The translations under genes were made by a program, and so were the position numbers. The notes below the pieces were generated by a model that was not told the DNA's origin, searched no databases, and saw nothing but the letters and a program-made list of their open reading frames with translations. Positions 15,926-23,591 of a DNA stretch of 29,384 nt are shown here, piece by piece. Position 1 is the first letter of the stretch. Every line of letters starts with the position of its first letter. The DNA comes from JAZKAR01 sp040389065 (GTDB taxonomy: Bacteria > Pseudomonadota > Gammaproteobacteria > Burkholderiales > Casimicrobiaceae): contig JAZKAR010000037.1 of assembly GCA_040389065.1 (NCBI GenBank), forward strand, positions 1-29,384. The letters are read 5' to 3'.

Positions 15926-16579
15926 ATGACCATTACCATTACTGCCTTTGAACGATCACCCGATGGTGGAAAAGGATTAGCGCGCGACATGCGTGTTCGC
16001 TGGGCACTTGAAGAAGTGGAGCAGCCTTACGAGGTTCGCCTCGTTTCGTTTCATAACATGAAAGAACCCGCACATTTAGCGCTTCATCCTTTCGGGCAGA
16101 TTCCGACTTATGAGGAAGGTGATCTCACTCTGTTTGAATCAGGAGCGATCGTATTCCATATTGCTGAGCGCCATGCAGGCCTTTTACCTGAAGGTGCTAA
16201 TGAGCGGGCGCGCGCAATTACATGGATATTTGCTGCACTAAATACAGTAGAGCCGGCGATTCTTGAACTCGTAACTGCCCGCCTGCTAGAAGGTGACAAG
16301 CCTTGGAATAAAGAACGTCTACCTTTAATTGAAGAACGTATACGAAATCGGTTAAAACAACTTTCTGCTCGCCTTGGCAATGCCAACTGGCTCGACGGTG
16401 AGTTCAGTGCGGGTGACCTAATGATGATATCGGTGCTGCTTAGGTTGAAATCATCAGGAATTCTTGACGACTATCCGAACTTGGCCGCCTATGTGGCTAA
16501 TGGCGAATCTCGCCCTGCCTACAAACGTGCTTTCGACGCTCAATTGGCAGTTTACATGAGCAAGCAACTCACTTCTTGA
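15926..16579 (+). CDS. Glutathione S-transferase family protein
   Basis: A 217-residue cytosolic protein with an N-terminal thioredoxin-like domain and a C-terminal all-helical domain. The first carries RDMRVRWALEEVEQPYEVRL, the cis-Pro region HPFGQIPTYEEGDLTLFES with the glutathione-binding Glu-Ser pair, and the following HIAERHAGLLPEG. The second contains WLDGEFSAGDLMMISVLLRL, the N-capping motif. The usual catalytic Ser/Cys region is ERSPDGGK. ATG 15926 is chosen with AGGA 11 nt upstream; a TTG at 15905 is possible. It probably conjugates or reduces electrophiles, but the substrate is unknown. Confidence 0.88.
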   Translation: MTITITAFERSPDGGKGLARDMRVRWALEEVEQPYEVRLVSFHNMKEPAHLALHPFGQIPTYEEGDLTLFESGAIVFHIAERHAGLLPEGANERARAITWIFAALNTVEPAILELVTARLLEGDKPWNKERLPLIEERIRNRLKQLSARLGNANWLDGEFSAGDLMMISVLLRLKSSGILDDYPNLAAYVANGESRPAYKRAFDAQLAVYMSKQLTS

Positions 16580-16636
16580 TTGCTATCTAAAATACATTCA
16601 CTAAAACGCTAACTGTTTAGAGATTCAATATCTAAT

Positions 16637-16673
16637 AAGCGCATGTGTTAAAAATATTTTAATACAGGCGCTT
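16637..16673. terminator. Hairpin between convergent GST and DUF4124 genes
   Basis: The arms AAGCGC (16637-16642) and GCGCTT (16668-16673) extend inward through TGT/ACA and TTAAAA/TTTTAA with two mismatches, giving an imperfect stem of about 16 paired bases. It ends 10 nt before the convergent DUF4124 stop codon, a position that suits a bidirectional terminator, though there is no clean T-run. Confidence 0.45.
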
Positions 16674-16683
16674 ACAGCCTACA

Positions 16684-16992
16684 TTAGCAAATACAATCAA
16701 ATTGCTTGTTTTTTCCCCTAGCGTATTTTGCAAGCTTATGTTTTACACGTTTAGTTTTTAGTTCTATGGATGAACTTGTAGAGTTAGTTTTTGCAGAAGG
16801 GTCTTTATACAAATAAGAGTTTCGATAACTTAACGCAGTTAAGTGCGAAAAATTAGTTTTTTTAGGAAGATAATCTGTGTAATGCACCCCACCATTACCA
16901 TCCTTCCAGCGATATATAGAGTCTGCATAAGATACATTCGCCACTACCATACTTAACAATATTACTTTTATAGCCAACCCTGAATTATTCAT
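16684..16992 (-). CDS. DUF4124 domain exported protein
   Basis: A 102-residue protein with a signal peptide (cleavage after NVSYA) followed at once by the DUF4124 core DSIYRWKDGNGGVHYTDYLP. The C-terminal part is basic (KTKRVKHKLAKYARGKNK) and ends in two Cys. DUF4124 is a small periplasmic domain found at the N-terminus of many proteobacterial envelope proteins. Its role is unknown, although peptidoglycan or nucleic-acid association has been suggested from context. It is short for the family and carries no second domain. It lies 126 nt downstream of the Cys/Gly-tail membrane protein on the same strand. Confidence 0.8.
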   Translation of the reverse strand: MNNSGLAIKVILLSMVVANVSYADSIYRWKDGNGGVHYTDYLPKKTNFSHLTALSYRNSYLYKDPSAKTNSTSSSIELKTKRVKHKLAKYARGKNKQFDCIC

Positions 16993-17118
16993 TTTTATTT
17001 CTTAATCGCATCAATAACCATAACAAGGCTATAGTATCATACACTTATAACATTTAAAAAAACACAAAATAGAGCTCAATCAATACCAAGCATCCTACAA
17101 GCGAAAGCATGAATCATC

Positions 17119-18582
17119 TTAGCTGCATCCTCCACACCCGCCGCATCCATCTCCCCCGCCACCGCCATCTCCTCCTGAGCAGCCACTACCGCTGTATCCT
17201 GCTTTGCTCGCAGCAGAAGGCTGATGAGTAATAAAAATTAAATATAATTGATCCATCATATCTATATTGGCGATAACTGGAGCACCAAACAAAGCGAATG
17301 CCAGGGGAAGTTGAGAAGATGAGGGTTTAATTTTTAGATGACCAGCATTTTTCTTCAACGTATATAAAACATGTTTTCCATAAGGACTCATTTTATAAGA
17401 GTTATCATTTTTACGCGGCTTGAACATTATTATTGTAATAATAACTAAAGACATCATCATCACAATTAAATAAAACACAGGTTTATGATGCATAATGCCT
17501 TTTATCACTTTAATAAAACCAATACATAAAACAAGCATTAAAATGAATAGCGGAAAAAAATTTTCCTTAGAAAAAAAATCTTTTAATAATAACCCATGCT
17601 GTTGAAGAGATGATTGGATGTTGATAAGTTCAAATGAAATAGGTTGTGCAAATGTAGTGGGAATATGACCTTGGGAATTAATAATATTTTGCGCTATTGC
17701 TTTCTCAACCGGGTGCTGAATATCACTAATGTTTTTTTTAACTTTCCATACATTGCTACTAAATTGAATTTCTAAATACCCTTTTAGAAATAGATTGAGA
17801 AGACCTGTATAAATCAAGCGTTTTTTTCCTGCTACCAAAAAAGCTAGCTCATACACATCTAATATTGAAAAATAATTAACATTTGAAAATATTTTTGTGT
17901 TAAAAAAACGAGATTTTAAAACGTATGCTAGCCCTAAGCCGACGATAGCAAAAAAGAAATAAAATACTAAAAATTCTGATCCTTTAAATTCAAAAGGATT
18001 TGGAATTGCAGCAAAACTCCATCCGCTAGATAACACAACAAAAATAGTGCATACGAAAATAAATTTTTGATTTATAGAAGGTATTAATAGATTCCAATCA
18101 GGCTTTTTAATAACCCAATGATTTTTTTTATTAAGACGCATATAGTGATTTTTTTTATTAAATCGTCTATGCATTTCTGGCCAAATATCTTTGGGAGGTT
18201 CTATTCCGAAAAAATGATGATAGCTATTCAACGTACATTGATATAGTTTTTTAAATTTTTGATATTCCTCTACGCCGCCTTGTGTCGGGCCATGATGTAA
18301 AGGTTTACCTAATATATTAGGACAAAAATCATTCCAATAAGAATCGGTATAAGTAAGATGTAAATGCCAAGCTTGATCAATTTGATCAGAAGGGGTAACG
18401 GGATGATTCGCTACGATGGCCAAGAACACAAATTTTTTATATTCTTCTATTACTGCGTTTGCATAAGCCTGAGACCAATTATTTTCTTGGGCTAGCCGAT
18501 GGCTAAAAGGCAACTGCGCATTTAAATTATCAAAAAAAAACGCTTGAATACGTGCGTAAAGTTCGCTTTGTTGTTTATCCAT
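17119..18582 (-). CDS. TIGR04222-like membrane protein with GRDP-like N-terminus and Cys/Gly-rich tail
   Basis: A 487-residue protein in three parts. Residues 1-140 resemble the GRDP-like (glycine-rich domain protein) region, with AWHLHLTYTDSYWNDFCPN and GKPLHHGP. The middle has two pairs of transmembrane segments with a soluble part between. The last 25 residues are almost only Gly, Cys, Ser and Asp, ending GDGCGGCGGCS. This order resembles membrane proteins of the TIGR04222 type. Such Cys/Gly tails look like metal-binding or modified peptide segments, but the function is unknown. Just upstream of the start lies a 46-bp repeat shared with the mpaB-like gene at 28405. Confidence 0.65.
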   Translation of the reverse strand: MDKQQSELYARIQAFFFDNLNAQLPFSHRLAQENNWSQAYANAVIEEYKKFVFLAIVANHPVTPSDQIDQAWHLHLTYTDSYWNDFCPNILGKPLHHGPTQGGVEEYQKFKKLYQCTLNSYHHFFGIEPPKDIWPEMHRRFNKKNHYMRLNKKNHWVIKKPDWNLLIPSINQKFIFVCTIFVVLSSGWSFAAIPNPFEFKGSEFLVFYFFFAIVGLGLAYVLKSRFFNTKIFSNVNYFSILDVYELAFLVAGKKRLIYTGLLNLFLKGYLEIQFSSNVWKVKKNISDIQHPVEKAIAQNIINSQGHIPTTFAQPISFELINIQSSLQQHGLLLKDFFSKENFFPLFILMLVLCIGFIKVIKGIMHHKPVFYLIVMMMSLVIITIIMFKPRKNDNSYKMSPYGKHVLYTLKKNAGHLKIKPSSSQLPLAFALFGAPVIANIDMMDQLYLIFITHQPSAASKAGYSGSGCSGGDGGGGGDGCGGCGGCS

Positions 18583-18604
18583 AATATCTAATTTATTTTA
18601 AAGT

Positions 18605-18650
18605 TTTATAAGGACATATGCTCATTTTATCGTGTGAACTAGATAATAAA
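18605..18650. repeat. 46-bp leader repeat, copy 1
   Basis: It matches 28408-28453 at about 40 of 46 positions. The shared core includes CTCATTTTAT and AGATAATAAA. Both copies lie immediately upstream of a minus-strand start codon (18582 and 28405), so they could be shared promoter or leader DNA, or the end of a small mobile repeat. Confidence 0.65.
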
Positions 18651-18941
18651 TGTAGGTTAAGTAACGAATTGATTTGCCCTGAATTGATGACACTAGCACA
18701 AGCGTAGAGAAAATCGCAGGCGGCGCCTAAGGTATCGCATTGTGTACTATTTATTCAATACGCTCTACTCAGAACCAACTAAGTAAATTTGATTACAACC
18801 CCAGCGACATTCATTTATATATTTGATCAAAAAAAGATTAATTACTCATTAAACTAAAAAGTTATAAGCAAATTACGGTATGATCAATTGCTAGGAAATT
18901 TTGCCTCGCTGTTAACCTCGTTTCTTTTACAAGGATAAATT
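18651..18941. other. Intergenic region upstream of ridA-like gene
   Basis: About 290 bases without a gene or strong repeat. A TATGAT at 18879-18884 could be a -10 element for the downstream gene, but no matching -35 is visible. GGCGGCGCC near 18719-18727 is a short GC-rich spot in AT-rich DNA. Confidence 0.35.
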
Positions 18942-19289
18942 ATGATTCAGCGTTTTGATACCGGTCGTCGCTTATCGGAAATAGTCATTCACAATCAAAC
19001 CATTTATCTTACCGGACAAGTGGCTCAGAATGCTCAGCAAGGCATGGAAGACCAAACAAGCCAAGTGCTTGCTCGTATTGATCAACTTCTGGCACAAGCC
19101 GGTAGCGATAAAACACATATTCTTTCTGCAACTATTTATTTGCGTACCATGAATGACTTCGCTGCCATGAATCTAATATGGGATAGATGGGTACCACAAG
19201 GCCATGCTCCTGCCCGTACCACTCTTGAAGCTCGTTTAGCTAAACTTGATTATCGTGTTGAAATTCAGATCGTTGCTGCGCTACCGTAA
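18942..19289 (+). CDS. Cytosolic RidA-family protein
   Basis: A 115-residue protein of the YjgF/YER057c/UK114 family without a signal peptide. It has TIYLTGQVA near the N-terminus, a helix QTSQVLARIDQLLAQAGSDK, and the C-terminal signature GHAPARTTLEARLA with Arg92 in the place of the carboxylate-binding Arg105 of RidA; Glu107 sits in YRVEIQIVAAL. It should act as an enamine/imine deaminase in the cytoplasm. AGGA (AAGGATAAATT) precedes the ATG. This is the second RidA paralogue in the window; the other is exported and sits with the amine oxidase. It appears to be a single-gene unit. Confidence 0.88.
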   Translation: MIQRFDTGRRLSEIVIHNQTIYLTGQVAQNAQQGMEDQTSQVLARIDQLLAQAGSDKTHILSATIYLRTMNDFAAMNLIWDRWVPQGHAPARTTLEARLAKLDYRVEIQIVAALP

Positions 19290-19618
19290 ATAGGTTGTAC
19301 CGCACGCACGAATAACTGCCCATTTGAGGCCGTATCAACATAGCTTTATTAATATTTACTTATACGCACCTAAGAAATCATTAGTTATTTTTAATTTAAG
19401 AAAAAACTCCTTCATCGGGTGCGGCATAACTTTAGCTCTAGCAAAAAATTCATAAAATTATGATATTCAACACTTGTGGTATACCCCTGACTCCCTCAAT
19501 TACTCACAAATCCACAAACAGTACCTTGCCTACAAACGTCGATACCCCCTGAAACAGATATTACGATTGAACTCCATTTGTCGTTAAGTAAATAGCATTA
19601 AGTAATTTCCTGTTTTTG
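19290..19618. other. Intergenic region, no feature seen
   Basis: About 330 bases downstream of the cytosolic ridA-like gene. I see no gene, clear hairpin or promoter in it. Confidence 0.4.
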
Positions 19619-19720
19619 CTACCATCTATTAAAGATAAAACCAGCAAAAGCAGCAATACCACTTGCATCAACATTCGTTGAAATACTACTCAAAGCTTCT
19701 CTCTTATCAGCCAGATGCAT
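19619..19720 (-). pseudogene. Short protein-like fragment (33 residues)
   Basis: The minus strand reads MHLADKREALSSISTNVDAS followed by a small hydrophobic stretch (GIAAFAGFIF) and a stop after Arg-Trp. The composition is protein-like and unlike random AT-rich DNA, but the ATG at 19720 has no ribosome binding site and no family is recognised. It is probably the 3' end of a lost gene. Confidence 0.25.
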
Positions 19721-19775
19721 AGGGTTAAAAGAAAGATAAATAAAATTCAGAATTTGGCAGTAAAGAGGAGAAAAT

Positions 19776-21029
19776 ATGCCATATTTCAAAACATATCTGA
19801 TTTTATATACTTTAGGGATGGCATTGAGTCAACTCAGTTCGGCAGAACCGACACCACAACCCACTATCGAAGCACTGCACTGGTGGACAACAGGAGGAGA
19901 AGCTAAGGCACTAAAAGTCATTAAAGATAAAATGGCACAAGAAGGATATATCTGGAGAGATAGTACGATTAGAGAAGGCAATGGTTCTGAACAAAAGCGC
20001 GTTTTACGAGCCAGAGTTGAGGCACACACACCACCCGATATTGTGCAAACCCAATATATTAAGCAATTTTATCGCGAAGGATTTTTAGATAATTTAGATA
20101 ATATTGCCAAAAAAGATCATTGGGAAACCATTATTCCCAAACCTATTCAAAACAGTGTTCGATATCAAGGACATTGGTTAGCTGTACCTCTTAATATTCA
20201 ACGTTCAAACTGGATTTGGGCTAATAAAAAAATATTTGATAAACTGCACCTTAAACCACCTAAAACCTTTAATGAATTAATTGAAGTTTCAGAAAAAATT
20301 AAGCGCGCAGGTTATATTCCTTTTGCTCATGGTGGGCAACCTTGGCAGGATATTATTTTTTTTGATGCAGTTCTTTTATCAGTTGGCGGCGTTTCACTTT
20401 ATCAAAAAGCATTAATTGACTTTGATGCTGAAACACTTAAAAGCCCACAAATGGTTACTGTTTTTGAACGCACATTAAAACTTAGAAATTTTTTTGATTC
20501 AGACTTTGTTGGGCGCGATTGGAATTTAGCAACAGCTATGCTCATTCATGATAAAGCTGCCATGCAGGTGATGGGAGACTGGGTAAAAGGTGAATTTAAT
20601 AATGCGCACCTTGAATCAGGAAAAGATTATTTTTGTTTTGAGTACCCAGAAACTTTTGGTAGTTTTTTATACTCTTCTGATATGTTTTCCATTATAAAAG
20701 CACCACAAAAACAAAGGCGCTCTCAAGAAGATTTAGCGCGAATTGCTATATCAAAAGAGGTTCAGGAGACATTTAATTTAGCAAAAGGTTCAACGCCTGT
20801 TAGATTAGATGTGAATATGAAACTATTTGATGAGTGCACTCAACAAGCACACACACACTTTATGGCAGCGATGAAGAAAAATCAGGTGATTGAGCGTTTT
20901 GATATTATACCTTCATTAGCTAGACGCAATGCTATTTTTAATTTTATTGGGGAATTTATTCAAAAAGGAAACCTTGGCGCTAAAGAAGCCGCTGAGCGTT
21001 TTGCAAAAATAATTCAAAGCACGCCTTAG
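19776..21029 (+). CDS. Extracellular solute-binding protein, carbohydrate ABC transporter type
   Basis: A 417-residue periplasmic protein of the family 1 sugar-binding group. The signal peptide ends near LSSAEPT. The mature part opens with the typical IEALHWWTTGGEAKALKVI, followed by HTPPDIVQTQ, WLAVPLNIQRSNWIWANKKIF and a later AAMQVMGDWVKGEF, as in glucose/mannose-type binding proteins. AGGAG (AAAGAGGAGAAAAT) precedes the ATG. No permease or ATPase gene is nearby, so it is an orphan. It may serve a transporter elsewhere, or act as a sensor or chemotaxis receptor partner. The sugar cannot be inferred. Confidence 0.85.
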   Translation: MPYFKTYLILYTLGMALSQLSSAEPTPQPTIEALHWWTTGGEAKALKVIKDKMAQEGYIWRDSTIREGNGSEQKRVLRARVEAHTPPDIVQTQYIKQFYREGFLDNLDNIAKKDHWETIIPKPIQNSVRYQGHWLAVPLNIQRSNWIWANKKIFDKLHLKPPKTFNELIEVSEKIKRAGYIPFAHGGQPWQDIIFFDAVLLSVGGVSLYQKALIDFDAETLKSPQMVTVFERTLKLRNFFDSDFVGRDWNLATAMLIHDKAAMQVMGDWVKGEFNNAHLESGKDYFCFEYPETFGSFLYSSDMFSIIKAPQKQRRSQEDLARIAISKEVQETFNLAKGSTPVRLDVNMKLFDECTQQAHTHFMAAMKKNQVIERFDIIPSLARRNAIFNFIGEFIQKGNLGAKEAAERFAKIIQSTP

Positions 21030-21100
21030 ATATACTGCTCAGACTTGATGTAACAATTATTCAATTAAAGAATATTTATGCCACAATGACAATACAACCA

Positions 21101-21140
21101 GGCCTTTCAATCAAGTACTTCGCTCATAACGCTGTATGAC
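21101..21140. repeat. 40-bp dispersed repeat, copy 1
   Basis: It matches 23169-23210 with a 2-base gap and about six mismatches; the shared core includes GGCCTTTC and ATCAAGTA. Both copies lie shortly after the stop codon of a plus-strand gene (72 and 44 nt). Confidence 0.55.
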
Positions 21141-21210
21141 ATCCGAATGTTGATTAATATATTCAATTAAATGCTACATATATATAATCGCAAGACTTAA
21201 TCTCCACCTA

Positions 21211-21402
21211 TTAATATTTATTTTCAATTTTATTTTTCGCAGCGTCGTATCTTTGCTCAGCAGCTTTAATATACCACTTTAATGCTTCATTATTATCTTG
21301 TTGTATTTTTATATCTTTATCATATTGCAAGCCAAGATTAGTCTTTGCGATGGCAATTCCTTATACAGCTGGATTTACGATACTATTTAAATACTTTAGC
21401 AT
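21211..21402 (-). pseudogene. Sel1-repeat protein remnant
   Basis: The minus strand encodes AKTNLGLQYDKDIKIQQDNN, then EALKWYIKAAEQRYDAAKNK, and stops at 21211. This is a clear Sel1-like repeat (NLG...YD...A..WY.KAAEQ). Immediately upstream in the same frame, PAV-stop-GIAIAKTN shows an in-frame TAA where Sel1 proteins usually have Gln (CAA to TAA). No start or ribosome binding site remains, so it is the 3' end of a decayed gene. Confidence 0.6.
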
Positions 21403-21524
21403 GATCGTAGGTTATCCTTTGCTTAGGTAGCTTTACTTTTTAAAAAGCCTGGTATGAATGCGTATAAAGTTATGTTTGCTTTTAGAGTAAAATATACTTC
21501 TTATGAGATATAAGGAGGATCAAT

Positions 21525-21737
21525 ATGGCTTTATTTTCAGGGTTATCAGGTCTTGCTGGTTCGTTTCACGATTCTTTTCATGATATCTCTCATATAGGGC
21601 TTACAACTCGCATGGGAGACAGCTTATTTTCGAATGGTCATCATGATAGCGGGCATCATTTTGGAGATAGCCATGTCGTTGAGTCGATCACTAGTTGGAC
21701 AATGGCAAATAGTTTAGGCGATTATAATCCCGGATAA
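21525..21737 (+). CDS. 70-residue His/Ser/Gly-rich small protein
   Basis: ATG 21525 has an excellent ribosome binding site (AAGGAGGATCAAT). The product has no signal peptide, no Cys, and is rich in His, Ser, Gly and Asp, with FHDSFHDISH and then NGHHDSGHHFGDSH. The His clusters could bind Ni, Zn or Cu, and the Ser residues are possible glycosylation sites. No family is recognised. It is followed after 134 nt by a SunS-like glycosyltransferase on the same strand, which raises the possibility of a modified peptide. There is no double-Gly leader and no Cys for S-glycosylation. A 12-bp hairpin lies between the two genes. Confidence 0.65.
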   Translation: MALFSGLSGLAGSFHDSFHDISHIGLTTRMGDSLFSNGHHDSGHHFGDSHVVESITSWTMANSLGDYNPG

Positions 21738-21810
21738 TTTTTAAACTTGATGGGAATACGCGCCCTAATAGGCTAACGGTACTTAGCGCTCTTGTTCTAT
21801 CATTTTCTGA

Positions 21811-21842
21811 TGCCTATGAATAGGATGCGTTATTCATAGGCA
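21811..21842 (+). promoter_or_regulatory. 12-bp perfect hairpin before the glycosyltransferase gene
   Basis: TGCCTATGAATA (21811-21822) and TATTCATAGGCA (21831-21842) pair perfectly around an 8-base loop. The stem ends at a possible ATG (21842) and lies 29 nt before the preferred ATG 21872. No T-run follows directly. It could end the transcript of the small His-rich gene, or control translation of the glycosyltransferase, which has no visible ribosome binding site. Confidence 0.55.
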
Positions 21843-21871
21843 TGCACGTTTCACTTTATTTCGATAAATAC

Positions 21872-23125
21872 ATGCCCACCTTATCCCTTGCCATGATTGT
21901 AAAAAATGAGAGCGATACAATCGAGCGCCTACTTTCAAGCGTACAGGCGATTTGCGATGAAATGATCGTGGTGGACACGGGTTCAACAGATGATACTGTG
22001 ACCAAAGCCGAAGCCATGGGTGCAACGGTTTTTCACTTTACGTGGATTGATGATTTTTCTGCTGCACGCAACTTTTCTTTCTCATGCTGCACCAAAGATT
22101 GGATTATTTGGTTAGACGGCGATGATTTCATCACACCTGAAAACCAGCAACGCCTGCTAAATTTGAAACAGCAGACGCTAAATAACGATTTAGAGGCGGT
22201 GTATTTACGCTATGTTTATCCGCCCGTAGTTCAATGGCGTGAACGCATAATACGATGCGATCTATTTGGCAAAAAAATGGAGTGGCAGGGAGCCATCCAC
22301 GAAGGCATTGTTGGCCTTGACCAGACAAAAGTGGAGTTTTTCGAAGATATCGCTATCAATCACGAACCGCCACCTGATCGCCACATCGCAAAGAAGAACC
22401 GTAACATTAATATTCTGCGTAAGCACTATAGAGAAGAGCAAAGCGACCAGCGCACACTTTTTATCTATGCCGTAGAGTGCATGCATAATCTTTACAAAGA
22501 GGAAGGCGAAAAAGTCATTGCTCATTTTTTTTCGATTGCTCAATATTCGCCCTATAAATATGAAATTTATAGCAAGATGTACTCTTTTTACATGGATTTT
22601 GACGAGCCAGAGCGCGCCATAGAAGCTTTAGCCAAAGCAATCGTTGAAGATCCGAAGCGTGCCGAAGCTTACTACAAGCTGGGCAAACACATGCTGAACA
22701 AGAAGAACGACCCGCATGGCGCGCTGCCACTGCTTTATACTGCTAGTAACATTGAGCTGCCGACCGATGGCGAACCAGAAATAGAAGCCTATAGCTATGG
22801 CCCGTGGGAGATGCTATGCCGAGCCAACTTTCGCCTGGGAAATTATGTTGTAGCGAAAGAGATGGCCGAAAAAGCATTACAGCACAATCCGCCAAGTAAA
22901 GATTGGCTTAGCCGATTGCTCGAATATGAAACCTTAGAATCTTCGGCAGAACCCCTGCCGGGTACCTGGCAGCAATGGGTGGAAGACAATTTATTAAACA
23001 ATAACGTAGCTGCCCATGTTTTGGCGCATGCTCTAGAAGAAAACCTATTTAACCCCGCTCAAATTATTACCAGCTTGCAGCTTGCTCAAGCTAATCAAAA
23101 GTCATTCAAAGCAGTTGAGGTCTGA
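21872..23125 (+). CDS. GT2-family glycosyltransferase with C-terminal TPRs (SunS-like)
   Basis: A 417-residue cytosolic protein. Residues 1-110 form a GT-A domain: TLSLAMIVKNESDTIERLLS, VVDTGSTDDT, FSAARNFSF and the DxD region WLDGDDFI. The C-terminal half contains TPR-like helices (RAIEALAKAIVEDPKRAEAY, FRLGNYVVAKEMAEKALQHN). This GT2-plus-TPR design is that of SunS-type peptide glycosyltransferases and related protein-modifying enzymes. ATG 21872 is preferred because the conserved strand begins right after it; ATG 21842 is inside a hairpin. It follows the small His/Ser-rich gene and precedes a FecR-type gene. Peptide modification is inferred, not shown. Confidence 0.8.
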   Translation: MPTLSLAMIVKNESDTIERLLSSVQAICDEMIVVDTGSTDDTVTKAEAMGATVFHFTWIDDFSAARNFSFSCCTKDWIIWLDGDDFITPENQQRLLNLKQQTLNNDLEAVYLRYVYPPVVQWRERIIRCDLFGKKMEWQGAIHEGIVGLDQTKVEFFEDIAINHEPPPDRHIAKKNRNINILRKHYREEQSDQRTLFIYAVECMHNLYKEEGEKVIAHFFSIAQYSPYKYEIYSKMYSFYMDFDEPERAIEALAKAIVEDPKRAEAYYKLGKHMLNKKNDPHGALPLLYTASNIELPTDGEPEIEAYSYGPWEMLCRANFRLGNYVVAKEMAEKALQHNPPSKDWLSRLLEYETLESSAEPLPGTWQQWVEDNLLNNNVAAHVLAHALEENLFNPAQIITSLQLAQANQKSFKAVEV

Positions 23126-23168
23126 GGCAGACTCGCATTTATACTAAGAAAGAGTAGAGATAGGATTA

Positions 23169-23210
23169 GGCCTTTCGATCAAGTATTTTTCGCTCCTAAC
23201 ACTGTACGGC
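23169..23210. repeat. 40-bp dispersed repeat, copy 2
   Basis: Partner of 21101-21140, with two extra T in the middle. It lies 44 nt beyond the glycosyltransferase stop and directly abuts the first inverted REP-like arm at 23211. Confidence 0.55.
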
Positions 23211-23356
23211 AAATCAAAGAGGGGCAACATCGATTGGTTTTATATACTTCTGATTTTAAATCACTTACTCAAGGCAGTAGTACATCAGTGCAAAGGATAG
23301 GTTGATTCTCACTTTTTTTGCGGCTTAAACCAATCGATGCTTACACCTTTGATTTG
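23211..23356. repeat. REP-like inverted repeat pair (family A)
   Basis: The arm at 23211-23241 (AAATCAAAGAGGGG, then CATCGATTGG) pairs with the inverted arm at 23325-23356 at about 26 of 32 positions, leaving about 83 bases between. The arms resemble the family A repeats at 24483, 24701 and 27469 (AATCAATAGGGTCA-GACTCGATTGATT). The right arm meets the IS4 remnant exactly where its coding homology ends. Confidence 0.65.
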
Positions 23357-23461
23357 TACTAATCCATGAAGGCAATTTTCAAATAAATACGTTACTATTC
23401 CTTGTGTATGCGTGGCAGACGCTTTCTTGATATAGTCGTCAAGAAAATAAGTCTAAATAAG
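23354..23461 (-). pseudogene. IS4-family transposase 5' remnant
   Basis: On the minus strand, leader DNA with GGCAGACGCTTTCTT (plus-strand sense) is followed by THTQGIVTYLFENCLHGL. About 12 of 20 residues match the fragment at 27065 (MPTQEIVVYLLKNCLHELHV), and the upstream leader matches 27010-27070 inverted. The original ATG is now ACG (23411-23413). Homology ends after about 21 codons at a family A repeat. Confidence 0.65.
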
Positions 23462-23466
23462 CACGC

Positions 23467-23560
23467 GAGGTATCCCATTCATACCTTTAACAGCTTTTAT
23501 TACAATCCAATAACACAAGCATATTATTAACAATTCAGGGATACCTCAGATTCTGCCCCC
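23467..23560. repeat. REP-like family B inverted pair
   Basis: GAGGTATCCC (23467-23476) and its inverse GGGATACCTC (23538-23547). The second continues into CAGATTCTGCCCCC, the full family B form also seen at 26938, 27164 and 29330. The right copy ends about 30 nt before the GTG start of the FecR-type gene. Confidence 0.6.
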
Positions 23561-23591
23561 TTTGATTCGCGTACCAAGAAAGGTGCTTATT

